This document shows positions 46,464 to 57,800 of a stretch of DNA of 64,000 nt, one piece after another. Position numbers and translations under genes: made by a program. The notes beneath the pieces are model-generated. The model saw only the letters and a list, made by a program, of their open reading frames with translations, had not been told where the DNA came from and ran no database searches. Every line of letters begins with the position of its first letter. The first letter of the stretch is position 1. This stretch comes from Glaciozyma antarctica PI12 (lineage: Eukaryota; Basidiomycota; Microbotryomycetes; Kriegeriales; Camptobasidiaceae): positions 468,675 to 532,674 of the forward strand of contig KZ627155.1 of NCBI GenBank assembly GCA_002917775.1. Direction: 5' to 3'.

Positions 46464-48568
46464 TCACCTCGATCGTGCCGCCGCAAGCAAATCCATCGCC
46501 TTCTCCTTCTCCTCCTCCACCAACCGCTCCTCCTCCGCGATCCTCGCCAGCGTCCGCTCCCGCTCGCTCCTCACCGTCGCCGCCAACTTCTGCACCAGCG
46601 CAGCGACGTTCTGCCGCTCCTTCGCCGAAGTCGGAACGACCCACACCTTGTCCTCCTCGCTCCTAATCCCCTCCTCAACCTCGTTCGCCTCCATCTCCCG
46701 CACGTACTTCTCCAACTCCGCAAGCTTCCTCTGCCCCTCCTCCGCACTAGACCTCAGCGACGGATCCTCCTCCAGCCCCACCTCCTCCTCCCCAGGCGCA
46801 GGCCCAAACAAATCCGCCTTGTTCGCAATAACCCCTCGTACCCTCCCCTCCAACTCCCCCTGCAATCCTTTCATCCTCGCGTACTCCCTCAACTCTTTCC
46901 GCACGCTATCGAGCGCTCCGACGGGGTCCGCAGCGCTCAAATCGACGACGTACACGAGTGCAGCGCACCGCTCGATATGCCGCAAGAAAGCGTGGCCGAG
47001 CCCGACGTTGAGAGAGGAGAGAGGGACGAGTCCAGGGTTATCGGTGATGGTGAATCGCATGATTTCGGTGCGAGGGGTGTGAGTGGCGTCGAGGAGGCGA
47101 CGACGGTCTTCGCGTGAAGTGGGTTGGGAGGTAGCGGAGAAGGTTTCGGGAGTGGTGAGGGTGTCGGAGATGGAGGTGCCAGTGCGGGGACCGGAAAAGG
47201 TCGAGTCAGAGTAGAGGACGCAGGTGCCGTGGTGTGGGTTGAGAGTTGTGAAGGGATAGGCGGCGACGCGAGGTGTCGAGGAGGTGAGGGCGCGAAGGAT
47301 AGTGCTGCGTGCATAATTTATCAGTGAAGTCCTTGCGAGGAGCGAGGGACGGGGCGACGCACCTCTTGCCAGCGTTGGGCATGCCCACCAAACCAACCTC
47401 TCCGCCAGCCTTGACCTCCAGCTCCAGTCGCATCATCTCTCCGTCTCCACCCCTCGTAGCGTATTTCGGACTTCGATCCGAAGCAGACTGGAACGATGGG
47501 TTTCCAAGCCCAGGAGGTCCACCCGAAAGGAGGAGGATGGGATCCGACGCCGGGGTGGGGTTCGTGAGGTCGAGGTAGAGCGGAATGTCCTCTTCGTCCG
47601 CTACGCGCGCTCGGCGCCGTCGGGTCTTCTTCCCCGAGTTGGCTGCTTGTCGAGAGAGGAGCTTCGAGAGGAGTTGGTGCTCGGAGAAGAGGAAGGAGGG
47701 ATGGGAGGCGAGGTCGGTGAGAGGGTAGGTGACGAAGAGGGTCTTCCTGATCCGCTCCAGCGCTGCCTGCTTGTGCTCCTCGACAGGAAACGGGTCGTAC
47801 TCCTCGAAGACGTCGTAGTCCTCTCCCTCCTTGATCATGACCAGGATCTTCTTCTTCCACGCGTCCCACCGCTTCTCCCGCCGCTCCGCCTCCGCCAGCC
47901 GCACTTTACTCGCGTCCCAAGCCCACTCGAGCGCCTCCCTCTCCTCCCGTTCCTTCTCCGCCTCGCCTTCGATCTCCCACCGCACCTCCCGCACGACAGT
48001 CCCAACAGGCACTCGGATCACCATATCCTCGCCGCGCTTCCCTCCTAGCCACTTTCCGATCCCAGGAAGTCCTGATCCACCTCGAACTGTCCGCGGAAGG
48101 TGCGAGAGGGATGTGACGGAGGTGGAAGCGAGGAGGTAGACGGAGCCGCCTGCTCCTCCGGGACCGCCAGACGGAGGTCCTTTGGCCTGCAATGCACAAT
48201 CAGCCTTGTCCTGGAAGCTGTCCCACACGCACACACCTTGAACTTCTCGCGGTGGAAAGCAACGCCGCCAGATCCACCTTTGCCCGAGTGAACGTTCAAA
48301 GAGAGGGTATCGACAAAGTTGGATCCTTCCTGCAGGTACAGCACGGGTCAGCGGGGGTCCTTGGTAGTGGTTCCAGCTAGCTTGCCTGTCTCCGCTTCCA
48401 GTCGCTCTTGCGCACTTGCTTGAGGAGCACGCTTTGATGCTCAGCGACAGCTTGGGAGGTCGAGGCGGTTGGAGGGCTGGGCAAAGGAGCTGCAGCTGCT
48501 GTGGACGAGTACCGCACTCTACTAAAACGGCAGGTGCACTCTAGGCTGCTGAAGGAGAGTCGCAGCAT
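46464..48568 (-). CDS. MTG2: Obg-family mitochondrial GTPase Mtg2
   Basis: This is a ribosome-assembly GTPase of mitochondria. The N-terminus MLRLSFSSLECTCRFSRVRY is presequence-like. The Obg fold follows with glycine-rich SLNVHSGKGGSGGVAFHREK and PSGGPGGAGGSVYLLA. The G domain shows G1 GLVGMPNAGKS (split by an intron near 47305-47365), a G2 region with AAYPFTTLNPHHG, G3 as ITDNPGLV and G4 NKAD. A charged insert of about 100 residues (RRWEAWKKK-like, near 47700-47900) separates the two halves. The C-terminal end is helical and ends at 46464. It converges with Sym1 (about 50 bp apart) and diverges from BTB paralogue C (60 bp apart). Confidence 0.88.
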
Positions 48569-48628
48569 GGTCAAAGGAAGAGAAGTCGCCGCGTCCTCCT
48601 CGTCGACTTTCTCCCTTCGCCACTCGTG

Positions 48629-50027
48629 ATGGACGACAACAGGACGACGAAGCTCACTGGCAGCCGCCGTATCACGCACAAATGCGAGTGGACCGTCCCC
48701 CTTCTGAGCGCTGGGCCTGTCCCTCCCTCTCCCGCGATCCCACCAGTCGCCACGACCGAGTTCGGACCTGTCCGCCTCACGCTGTCGCACTTCGAAAACC
48801 GCACGAAGAAGGTGATTACCACTCTCACAGTGGAGCGTATGCACGAGTACGAGGAAGTGGGCGAGCCTTGGAGGAAAGAGGACATCCCCCTCACTCAGAT
48901 CGCCGCCGCCGTTAGCAGCGATGGTACGCTCTTCACGTCCGTGGGCAAGGGCAATATCGCAAACGTTGGCTCAAGCTGGAAGGTTTCTGGTCGCTGGATC
49001 CTCGCCTCGTCCCAGAAGTCCCTCTTCATCAAGCTCGACTTTACTCCCTCCAAGCCGTCGACCCTCCTCCTTGGCCCTCCCGAACCGACTGCCCGCACTT
49101 CGAGGGATCAAGCTCTCGACGCCCTTCCTCACTTCCTTTCCGAGCTTCCTAACGACGTCGCTTTTAAGATCGCTTCCTCCTCGAAGCCTCCGCTCTTCAG
49201 CAATCAAGCCCTCCTCTCCGAAGCGTCGAGCTACTTCGAGACCCTTTTCTCGTCCAAAGCTGTCGAGGATTTCGCGATGAAGTCGAATTCGAGGATGATT
49301 CGGATCGAGAGGACGCAGGTGACGGAGTGGAGGAACCGAAGCCGAAAAGGCGCAAGACCACCCTCCCCGGCGGCCAGCATCTTATCACCATTCGTGGCGC
49401 ATCCTACAACACTTTCCGAGCTCTTCTCGTCTACCTTCTTCGCGGGCACATTGAATTCGCGTGAGTTTGAACGTGAACGCCGTCGAAATTTCGCTAACGT
49501 GCTGCTTCGTACAGACCTCTCACTTGGCAGGCTCTCTCGAGTCTCCATGGTGGCCAGCCTCTTTCTCGAGAAGCGTATATCAACGAGTACACCATTGCGC
49601 ACCCCTCTCGTCCGGTTTCCGTCTCGGCCAAGTCCATCTAGTGCGTCCTTTCTCGACTCACTCTTTGTTCTCCACTGACTCCGAATCAGCCGTCTCGCTC
49701 ATCGCTACGAACTCGAATCTCTCAAGAAACTTGCTCTCGAGCACATCCGGGCTTGCCTTCATCCTTCGACTGCCGGTACGTCCTCTCCTCCCTCGTTTTG
49801 GTCAAAGCAGCTTTGACGTCTCAAAATCAGCTTACGACGCGTTCGCTGCCGACAGCGGGACTTTCGTCGAAGTTCGCGACGTCGTCTTCAACTAAATCAT
49901 CGCGAACTGGACCGAGGTCAAGACGAGCGTGGCGTGGCGAGATACGCTGAGCAGGGGAGACACGGGGGAGTTCCCGCACTTTGAGAAGCTTTCGGCGCAG
50001 CTGCTCTTGAAGATCTCCTTGCTGTAA
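48629..50027 (+). pseudogene. MATH/BTB-like protein, paralogue C, disrupted
   Basis: It starts MDDNRTTKLTGSRRITHKCE, followed by a MATH-like region (GPVRLTLSHFENRTKK, WILASSQKSLFIKLDF). The BTB part has LPNDVAFKIASSSKPPLFSN, EASSYFETLFSSK, then in another frame EDDSDREDAGDGVEEPKPKR, ASYNTFRALLVYLLRGHIEF, LAHRYELESLKKLALEHI and IIANWTEVKTSVAWRDT. A frame change near 49255-49270 and a TAA at 49893-49895 break it, although sequence after the TAA still matches the family end up to TAA at 50025-50027. Introns near 49460-49514, 49641-49688 and 49778-49829. Two independent breaks make a pseudogene the best reading. Confidence 0.65.
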
Positions 50028-51383
50028 AGCGGAGCGAGCGAGCTTTCAATCGACGCCGTCAGTGCTTTGTGCTTCGAGAGAGCGACGAGACCCGCTTCTA
50101 CCATCGCGCCTCCGCTCTCTCTCTCCGTTCTCCGCTCGTTCGCAGACTTCTGCTCGCTCGACACGATCTTCGACAACCAATCTGCAGTGCACCAACTGTT
50201 CAATCTCGAAGCGATTCCAGATTCAAGCTTTCAAGCCTTCCTACCTCCCCCTCGCGGCTCGCCTCTCCGCCTTCCTCGTCGCTTTCTTGAGGAGCTCAGC
50301 GGCAGCATCACTGCGAAGCTCGATCAGCGCCACTCAACAGAACGGATTGAGACGAGGGACGCACCCGTTCGGACCTTTCATGCACTCTGCGACCCTTCGA
50401 GCGAAGCACTGCCCTTCGTCCAGAGGAGGAGAGCGCGGGCGACCACGAGAGCGAGGTAGCTTTGGTGGGTCTTGGCTAGGCTCCGTGCGCATAATATCCT
50501 CGAGCGTCGTCGCGCTGAGAGGAGCTTCAGCGAGACGAACTCGGGGGTGGCGAGCGAACCGACTCACAAAAAGTACGCTGCGAACCGCGTATACTCCTCC
50601 AACCACCTCGGAGAAGCCTTTTCAGCCAGCGCCTCCGCCTTTTCCAGCTCCGCCGCGCTCTTATCGGACTCCCTCCCAAGCTGGATCTTGATCGTCTCCT
50701 AGCCGAAAATCTTGAGGTCGTCCTCGTCCTCGACGGGCGGACGATCCGGATCGAGATGCATGGAGATGATGTTGAGGTTGAGCCACGCTGCGAGGGAGAT
50801 GGCAGTAGTCATGCAGCCTATCGCGAACTCGTCCTTGTCGTAGATCGCTTGCGAGCGAACCGCGAGCATCTCGTAGCGATCCTCCGGTCCGAGGTTCGGC
50901 GAATCCATCCCGATAAACGCCTTTGCGTCTCCCCAGAGGAGGCACCACATGGCGTCCTTGTCGAAGAAGAGGCACTGGACTTGGCGGAGGAGAAAGGGGT
51001 TGAGGCGCGAGGTTGGGAAGTTGGTGTGGAGAGGAAGAGGGAGGGTCTCGCTGATCACTTTGCCGCAGAACTCCTTGTGGCGGTAGTGGTTCTTCTTCTG
51101 GCATTCGCTGCGGAAGTCAAGATTTCAGTACACGAGGAATGAGGGTCGGGAGCGAGCTTCGCACGCACGGAGAGCAGTACGCCACCTTGCGTCCGATCTT
51201 GAGGCACTTGCTGCAGTACTGAAGCTTGAGCTGCGTTCCTGGGTCTTTCGCGGCCGAACCTAGAGAATTGCAGTGAGCAAAGTCGGGAAGAAGGGAAACG
51301 GAGAGAGCTCACCGAGTTGATAACAGGTCGCGCAGTGGAGCGGCGCAACAGATGGCTTCATGATCGAGTTGAAGGCGTCCAAG

Positions 51384-51425
51384 GTCATTCCGTTGGGGTC
51401 ATTCCGTTGAGGTCATTCCGTTGAG
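51384..51425. repeat. 14-bp tandem repeat, three units
   Basis: The units GTCATTCCGTTGGG, GTCATTCCGTTGAG and GTCATTCCGTTGAG follow each other without gaps, and a partial GTTACC follows. The repeat lies inside the MYND gene. Since 14 is not a multiple of three, three units put the two halves of the gene in different frames; one unit would join them. Confidence 0.9.
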
Positions 51426-51765
51426 GTTACCGCTCGCTGCGAGATTCGGAGCGTTCGAAGCCGTCGCGACTCCAGTACCCTCGCCGTGAGGACGCAGCCT
51501 GACCATCTTGCCAGTCTATAATCCGAGTCAGCCTCGAGAAAGGAGAGTGGGGAGCAAAAGTCACTCACGAGGATCTCCAAGGCGTAGCGAACGAAGTTCT
51601 GAAGATAGGAAGCGCGAACGAGGAGCTCCTCGTCCTGCCAAGCTCGAAGCCGCTTGCCAGGCGGAGCGAGCGATTCGTCGGCGTCCGTTCGGAATCCGTA
51701 GAATCGTTCGTACGCATCGTTGCGAACGATAGAGAAGCTCGACGTCTCGCCCGGAAGCATCTCGG

Positions 51766-51840
51766 TGGCGGAGGTGGCGGAGGTGGCGGAGCTGGCGGAG
51801 CTGGCGGAGCTGGCGGAGCTGGCGGAGCTGATTCGGCGGC
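51766..51840. repeat. 9-bp coding repeat (GCTGGCGGA/GGTGGCGGA)
   Basis: About eight 9-bp units in a row. On the minus strand they encode Ser-Ala-Ser/Ser-Ala-Thr repeats in one frame and Pro-Pro-Ala/Pro-Pro-Pro in another; the length is a multiple of three, so copy-number changes keep frame. Confidence 0.85.
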
Positions 51841-52081
51841 GGGAGGAGGGGTACGAACGTCTGGAGGCTTTGTGAGATGCTCTGCCTTGTCCTTTTTGCG
51901 GGCTTTTGGCGGCATGGCGAGCTTGCTGGGTGACGAGGTGGTGAGCTGGAACCGGAGTTCGAGCGGAGACTGCAGGAGCTTCGAGGAAGGGCAGCCGATT
52001 AGCCCACTTGCGGGCGTAGAAGAGGAGAGAAAAAGCAAATAGCCAGGTGACCAGCTTACCTTGCGAGTCTAAGACGACCAC

Positions 52082-52683
52082 GGTGGTGGGAGGAAGAGCG
52101 GTTGAACGCGAATTTCATTTCTAACGCTCTCCGGGCTTCTGCGGAGGGCTTTCTGAATCAGGTCTGGCTTTTCCAGGTGGTTCAGCTTCTGTATACAAGA
52201 AGGGTCTAGGACTTGCAATACTCTTGACTGAAGGTCATCCGTCAGGTCTGCAGGTTCCCACCGAGAGGAAGTGCGAAAAGCGAAACCTCGCTACCGAGCC
52301 TCATCGTCAACTTTCTCAATCGCAAAGCGAACTGTTCCTTCTCTTGAATCTGCCATGTACGGCCCAAATTCTGATATGTTTTGAAGCCTGATCTGGGAGG
52401 CAGCGCCAGCAGAGAAGAGCTCGACACCACAAGCTCGCTGCTTTACGCTGAGCTCGCTCGTTCAGCTTGTTCTTGGTTTCCTCGTTGTCGCTATCGAATG
52501 AAGAAGGAGCTGAACTAAGACGTCTCAGGAAGCGCCCCCCGTTCCCCGTAGTTCGCCCCCTCGGTCCCTGAAGGCAGCTCCAGCCACCCCCCTCAGCTCT
52601 CCCACGGCAGCGCGGGCGCAAAAAACGCCCCAAGTACACAACGCTCTCCTCCTTCTCCACACCGCTCAATCAAAACTACCAAG
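52082..52683. promoter_or_regulatory. Divergent region upstream of ADE2
   Basis: About 600 bp between the MYND gene and ADE2. No supported exon. A run of pyrimidines lies directly before the ADE2 start (52640-52675). Confidence 0.35.
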
Positions 52684-54845
52684 ATGGACGACCAAGTTAT
52701 TGGAGTACTCGGTAAGGCAGGGTCAGACTAGCAGGAGGGGGGACTGAGAGCAGCTCCCCTCCCAGCTCACCCGCTTCCTCTCTGTACCTCGAGCTGACCC
52801 TCCTCTCTCCTCAACAGGCGGCGGACAGCTTGGACGCATGCTCCTTCAGGCGGCATCCCCTCTCTCCATCCCCATCGTCGTCCTCGACCCCGAAATCACC
52901 GACCCCGCAAATCAGGTCTCCTCGCCTAATCAGCTCGCCATCTCCGCCTCGTCCAACGCCCTCTCCCACCTCGACGGCCCCTTCACCTCGGAAGCCCACA
53001 TCCGCCAGCTCGCCCAACAGGTCGACATTCTCACGATCGAGATCGAACACGTCGACGTCGCCGCGCTCGAGACGGTCGCCAACGAATTCGCGACGACGGG
53101 AGGCCGCTCAGGAAAGGGCGTTAAGGTCTTCCCCGCGCCCTCAGTCATTCGCATCATCCAGGACAAGTACGCCCAGAAGGCCTACCTCGTCGCGCGCGGA
53201 ATCCCCGTCGCCCCCTTCCTCCCCATCACCGCCAGCGCCACCTCGACTTTTGGAGACGATGCGCGCCTCGTCCTCAAGGACTCTATCCTCGACGCAGGAA
53301 GCAAGTTCGGCTACCCTCTTATGCTCAAGTCGAGGCACCTCGCGTACGACGGCAAGGGCAACTTTGTCCTCAGGTCGCCAGAGGGCCTTCAGGACGCTCT
53401 CGAGGCTCTCATCCCTACGGCGTCTCTCGCGACCGGCAAGCCCATCGCCGACCGCCTGTACGCCGAAAAGTTTGCGCCATTCGTCAAGGAGGTCGCTGTG
53501 ATGGTCGTGCGGGGAGCCAAGGGGGAGACGAGGACGTACCCCGCCGTCGAGACGATCCACCGCGAGTCGGTCTGCCACATCGTCTATGCGCCTCTGCGGC
53601 CCCCAAGTGGACCTGCTGCTGGAGTTGGAAGGGAGCAGAAGGGATTCGGGATTATTGCTGGAAAGGACGTGAACGAGCGAGCGAGGGAGGACGCCGAGAA
53701 GGCGATTGACGCGCTTGGAGAGGGCGCGGTTGGAGTCTTTGGAGTCGAGATGTTCTTGATGGCAGATGGTGCGTTTCTCCTCTCTCCTCATAAGCTTCCG
53801 CTGACCATTGACATTTCACGCAGGCTCCCTCCTTCTCAACGAGATCGCTCCCCGCCCTCACAACTCGGGCCACTACACCATCGAAGCCTGCAACCTCTCC
53901 CAGTACACCTCCCACCTCTTTGCAATCCTCTCCATCCCCCTCCCTCTCATCACCTTTACCCCCGCATCCGCCGGCATGCTCAACCTCCTCGGCGCAACCT
54001 CCTCGACGGCAGACGACTTCCTCCTTTCGGACGGCGTCGTCCAGAAGGCCATCGCGATGGGCGCCGCAGTCCACCTCTATGGCAAGAGCGGTTGCCGCAA
54101 GGGCCGCAAGATGGGCCACATCACTATCCTCGGCACTTCGGACGAGGAAGTTCGCACCAAGATCGCTGCGTTGGTCGAGGCGCTGCCCCCGATGTACCGC
54201 GACGCTCCTCCCTCCCCTACCCTCCGCTCCCTCCTTCCCCACTCCTCCCGCCTCACTGCCCCGAATGGCCCCTTCTCTTCCCCCAACCCCCTCATCTCCA
54301 TCATCATGGGCTCCGACTCGGACCTCCCCGTCATGCTCCCCGCCACTACGATCCTCTCCTCCTTTGGAATTCCTTACGAGCTCAGCATCGTCTCGGCGCA
54401 CAGGACTCCTGGACGGATGGTCGAGTTTGCGCGGGCGGCGGCGGGTAGGGGAGTGTTGTGCGTGATTGCGGGCGCGGGAGGAGCGGCGCATTTGCCTGGA
54501 ATGGTGGCGAGCGAGACGACGCTGCCGGTGATTGGAGTTCCGGTACGAGGAAGCTCGTTGGACGGCGTCGATTCGCTCTACTCGATCGTGCAGATGCCTG
54601 TGCGTTCCATTCTTCTTTCCTCACGAAACGTGCTGACTCGGTTCTCGCAGCGTGGTATCCCCGTCGCGACGGTCGCGATCAACAACTCTACCAACGCTGC
54701 GCTCCTCGCCGTGCGAATCCTCGCATCTCAACTCCCTCGCCTCCGCAAGGAGCTCGAGCAGTACTCGACGAACCTCGAGGACGAAGTTATGGCCAAGGTC
54801 GCGCGATTGGAGGACGAGGGATGGGCGGCGTACGTACGTCGTTAA
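52684..54845 (+). CDS. ADE2: Phosphoribosylaminoimidazole carboxylase (Ade2, PurK-PurE fusion)
   Basis: This purine-biosynthesis enzyme converts AIR to CAIR. A tiny first exon MDDQVIGVLG joins across an intron (52713-52818) to GGQLGRMLLQAASPL, the PurK N-terminal nucleotide fold. The ATP-grasp part shows IQDKYAQKAYLVARGIPVAP, YPLMLKSRHLAYDGKGNFVL, YAEKFAPFVKEVAVMVVRG and, across an intron at 53769-53824, MFLMADGSLLLNEIAPRPHN then SGHYTIEAC. The PurE part shows IIMGSDSDLPVM, YELSIVSAHRTPGRM, VIAGAGGAAHLPGMVASETT and PVIGVPVRG. A last intron lies at 54600-54650 and the TAA stop follows YVRR at 54843-54845. All active-site blocks are present and no frame break is seen. Fungal ADE2 genes have this fused form. 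Confidence 0.97.
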
Positions 54846-54893
54846 GAAGTAGGGCTATTCAAGGTAGATTCTGCAATTGGGGCATCAAGCTAG

Positions 54894-57800
54894 TCAAGCT
54901 ACCTCCGAGAGATCCTCCCACGTCTCGTCCTGAGCCCACCTAGGCAGCTTCCTCCCCTTCGGCAACGAAGCAGGTCCCGTTCGACGAACGCGCGGTTTCC
55001 TAGCCACTGGCGTCGACTGAGCCTCCGTGTCGACACGCCGCTTCTTCGCTTTCGAAACGGGGATGCTCTCCGAATCGTCCGTCTCGTTCGCTTCCTCCTC
55101 GGGCCCCTCCTCCTGCTCCTCCTGCTTGGGCTCCTCCTCCGCGTCAGGCTCATGAACTACGACCTTCCTCTTCTTCCCCGACGCCAACGACGACAACGCC
55201 GTCTTGATATCCCACCAATTCCCCGTCGTCTTCCTCTCCCTCGACGGCCTCGTCGCCGAAGCAGGCGCTGGAGAACCCGCAGCGGAGGACGAGCGGCGGA
55301 TCGCAGCTGAGGCCGAACGGCGGGAGACAAACGAAGCTGACGCGGTGGTGGGAGTGGCAGAGGTGGTGGTGGTCGCGCGGGAGGGAGCGGGGCGGCGAGT
55401 TGGGCGCTTGCGAGAGGTGCGAGGTGGGGGAGAGGGAGGGGCGAAAGCTTTGTCGTCTTTCGACTCCTCGGCGGCGACTTCGATTTCTTCGTCCTCGTAC
55501 TCAACTGCGATCTCCTCCTCCTCGTCGACTGCAGCCTCCTCGACCTCGACTTCGACCTCCGCTTCCGGCTCAGACTCGGGAGAAGCCTTCGGCTTCCCCT
55601 TCGAGCGAGCCGCCGCGCGCTTCGCCGGGCGAACGGGTGAAGACCTGGGAGCGACGACCGACTCCTCGTCCTCGTCCGACAGAGGCCGAAGAATCGGCGG
55701 TCGTTCCTTTTGCGAAGTCGATGAGCCGAGAGAGGATGCGAGGGGTGGTGGGCTGGAGGATTTGGTGGTTGAAGGGACGAAGGACGAGGTGGATGCGACG
55801 GGTTGGATTGCGAGGTCGTCTTCGTCGTCGGGAATCGTCCTTCGGGATCGCTTGTTCGCTCGAGAGGGGAGTCGAAGGGCCCGCTGCGGGGTAACATCCA
55901 TTCCCATCTCGTCGTCCGAATCGTTTGAGAGGGTCCGCGGTGCCTTGGAGGTCGAGGGAGAGGTGGGCCCAGCGTCGACTAGTTCGGACGTCCCGCGCTT
56001 CGCAGGCGATCGAGGGGCGGACGCTCTGCGTGGGGAGGAAGGTACGCGGATCCTGGAAAGGGTGTTAGCTTCTAATGGACCTGGCGGCAAGCGAGAAACG
56101 TACTCGACGCAGAACGAGCGATTCCGCTTGTGAGACGCCTTGGACTCCGAACGATCATGGCGGCTCCTTGAAGACGATGGAGTGAAGAAACCCTCGGCGA
56201 CAGCCTGGAAGACGTTGTCATCCTCAACCTTGAGCTGCTGATCGTCGACGACCGCGGCCTCCTCGATAGCGACATTGGGCACCTCCCCTCCCTCCTCTCC
56301 CACCGCCGGCTTCTCCGCAACCTCCTCCGCGACCCACTCCACAACCTGCTCAACGACCTCCTCCTCGACCTGCTCCTCGACAGTCTCCTCGACGACATTA
56401 CCGGCGAAGGACTCCTTGATCGTATCGTCGACGAGCCTTTCGTCCTGCGCAGGCTCGCCGAGGTCGGCAACTGGCGTCGCGACGACTTCGACATACGGCA
56501 CCTCCTCCTCGACCTCCTCCTCCGCGAGCTTTGAAAGCGCGATCCGTTCCTCCTCGACCTCGCTCGCCTCCTCGAGGACTGGAACGGGGTCCTGTTCGTC
56601 GTTCGCGATATGCTCGTCGGGCTGGATGGGGTCGGCGACTTCGATGAGATCGACGACTTCGAGGGGGACAGCTTCGACGGGCGCGAGGTGTTCGAGAGGG
56701 ATGTCGGGCTGCTCGACGGCTTCGGGCTCCATCGTCTCGCGTTCAACAGCGTCGTGGTCGTCCGGGGCAGTCTTTACCTCCTGAAGCAGCTTTTGCGGCC
56801 CCGCGACTTCGCCCTGCTCGCCCGCAAATTCGAACGAGTCGCCCGCGTCCGAAGGCCGTTCCTCGACGATCTGCTCCTCGACCTCCGGCGAGTTCGCGAC
56901 CACTTCTTCCTCCTCCGCGACGCTCTCCTCGGCGAGTCCGTTCTTCTCCTTCACCTCCTCCTCTAGCACCTCAACTCCCGCCACCGGCTCCTCACTCATC
57001 CCCCTCCCCACGGTCCCCGCGCCAATCTCCTCATCCTCCATCACCGGCCTCTCCTCCCTCTGCACACTCCCCAACCCCTCCATATCCTCCCTCACAAACT
57101 CGACCACCTCCTTCATATACCCCTCCACAGACCCAGGGTCCGAATCCTGGTACAGCTCTCCAAAACGTAGGCGCGGCGGTTCGGCGGGACTCGAGGCGTG
57201 AGAGGGCGTTGGAGTGGCGTTGCGGAGTTGGGGGAGTGGGAGGTCGGATTCGGAGGAGGGGATGTAGGAGGTTGAGAGGGATGGCGGGGTTGAGAGGAGT
57301 TGGAGGGGGGTTGTGGGTCGTGGAGGGGGAGAGGAGGTGCGGAGGAGGGAGGAGGTGGGGAAAGCGAATGGCTCGAAAGGGACTGGGGAAGGTCGTTAGT
57401 GTGGAGTGGGAGAAGGAAAAGAGTAGGCGTACGAGCTGGAGAGAAGTCCTGCTCCGCGGCGTGCTCGACGGGTAGCTCGACTTCAGCTGGAGGACTCGGC
57501 GCTGCTGCTTCGGCTTCGAGGTTCGCTTCGAGTTGAGGACCGACTAATTCCTCCTGGGCTGGAGATCCAAACGCCTTTTCCTCGACGACGACTTCTGCAT
57601 TCGTCGCATCAGCTACTCTCCAAAACGAGCTGCGAAAGCGAGACCGACGTACCCGTGTCGACAACTCGCTCAACCTCTTCCAGCACCTCGCTCTCCTCCC
57701 TCACTGCCCCGTCCTGCACGAACTCATGCTCCACAGCCTCTCCCCTCCTCGCACCCACCTCACCCTCCTCGTCTCCCCCACTCATCTCCTCCTTTCCAAC

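Larger units (their letters stand above)
50241..52081 (-). pseudogene. MYND zinc-finger gene split by a 14-bp repeat and a TAG
   Basis: Read as one gene, the 5' part holds a Ser/Ala or Pro-rich repeat region and then AYERFYGFRTDADESLAPPG and RASYLQNFVRYALEIL. After an intron near 51515-51567 comes TGKMVRLRPHGEGTGVATAS and NLNGMT, where the frame is lost in the 14-bp repeat at 51384-51425. With a single unit it continues LDAFNSIMKPSVAPLHCATC. The MYND finger follows: CATC, LQYCSKC, VAYCSPECQKKNHYRHKEFC. An in-frame TAG at 50699-50701 sits after DDLKIFG, but ETIKIQLGRESDKSAAELEK and two further well-spliced exons (ATTLEDIMRTEPSQDPPKLP; AAAELLKKATRKAERRAARG) continue to a TAG at 50241-50243. MYND fingers bind proline-rich partners. 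The start is uncertain (52081 or an internal Met). Confidence 0.6.

Noticed and set aside
14103-50701. Idea that TAG is recoded as a sense codon in this genome
   Set aside because: Many intact genes here end with TAG in the expected place (thioesterase, mL45, Mvp1, WC-1, PMT), so TAG is a normal stop; the internal TAGs are restricted to accessory genes.
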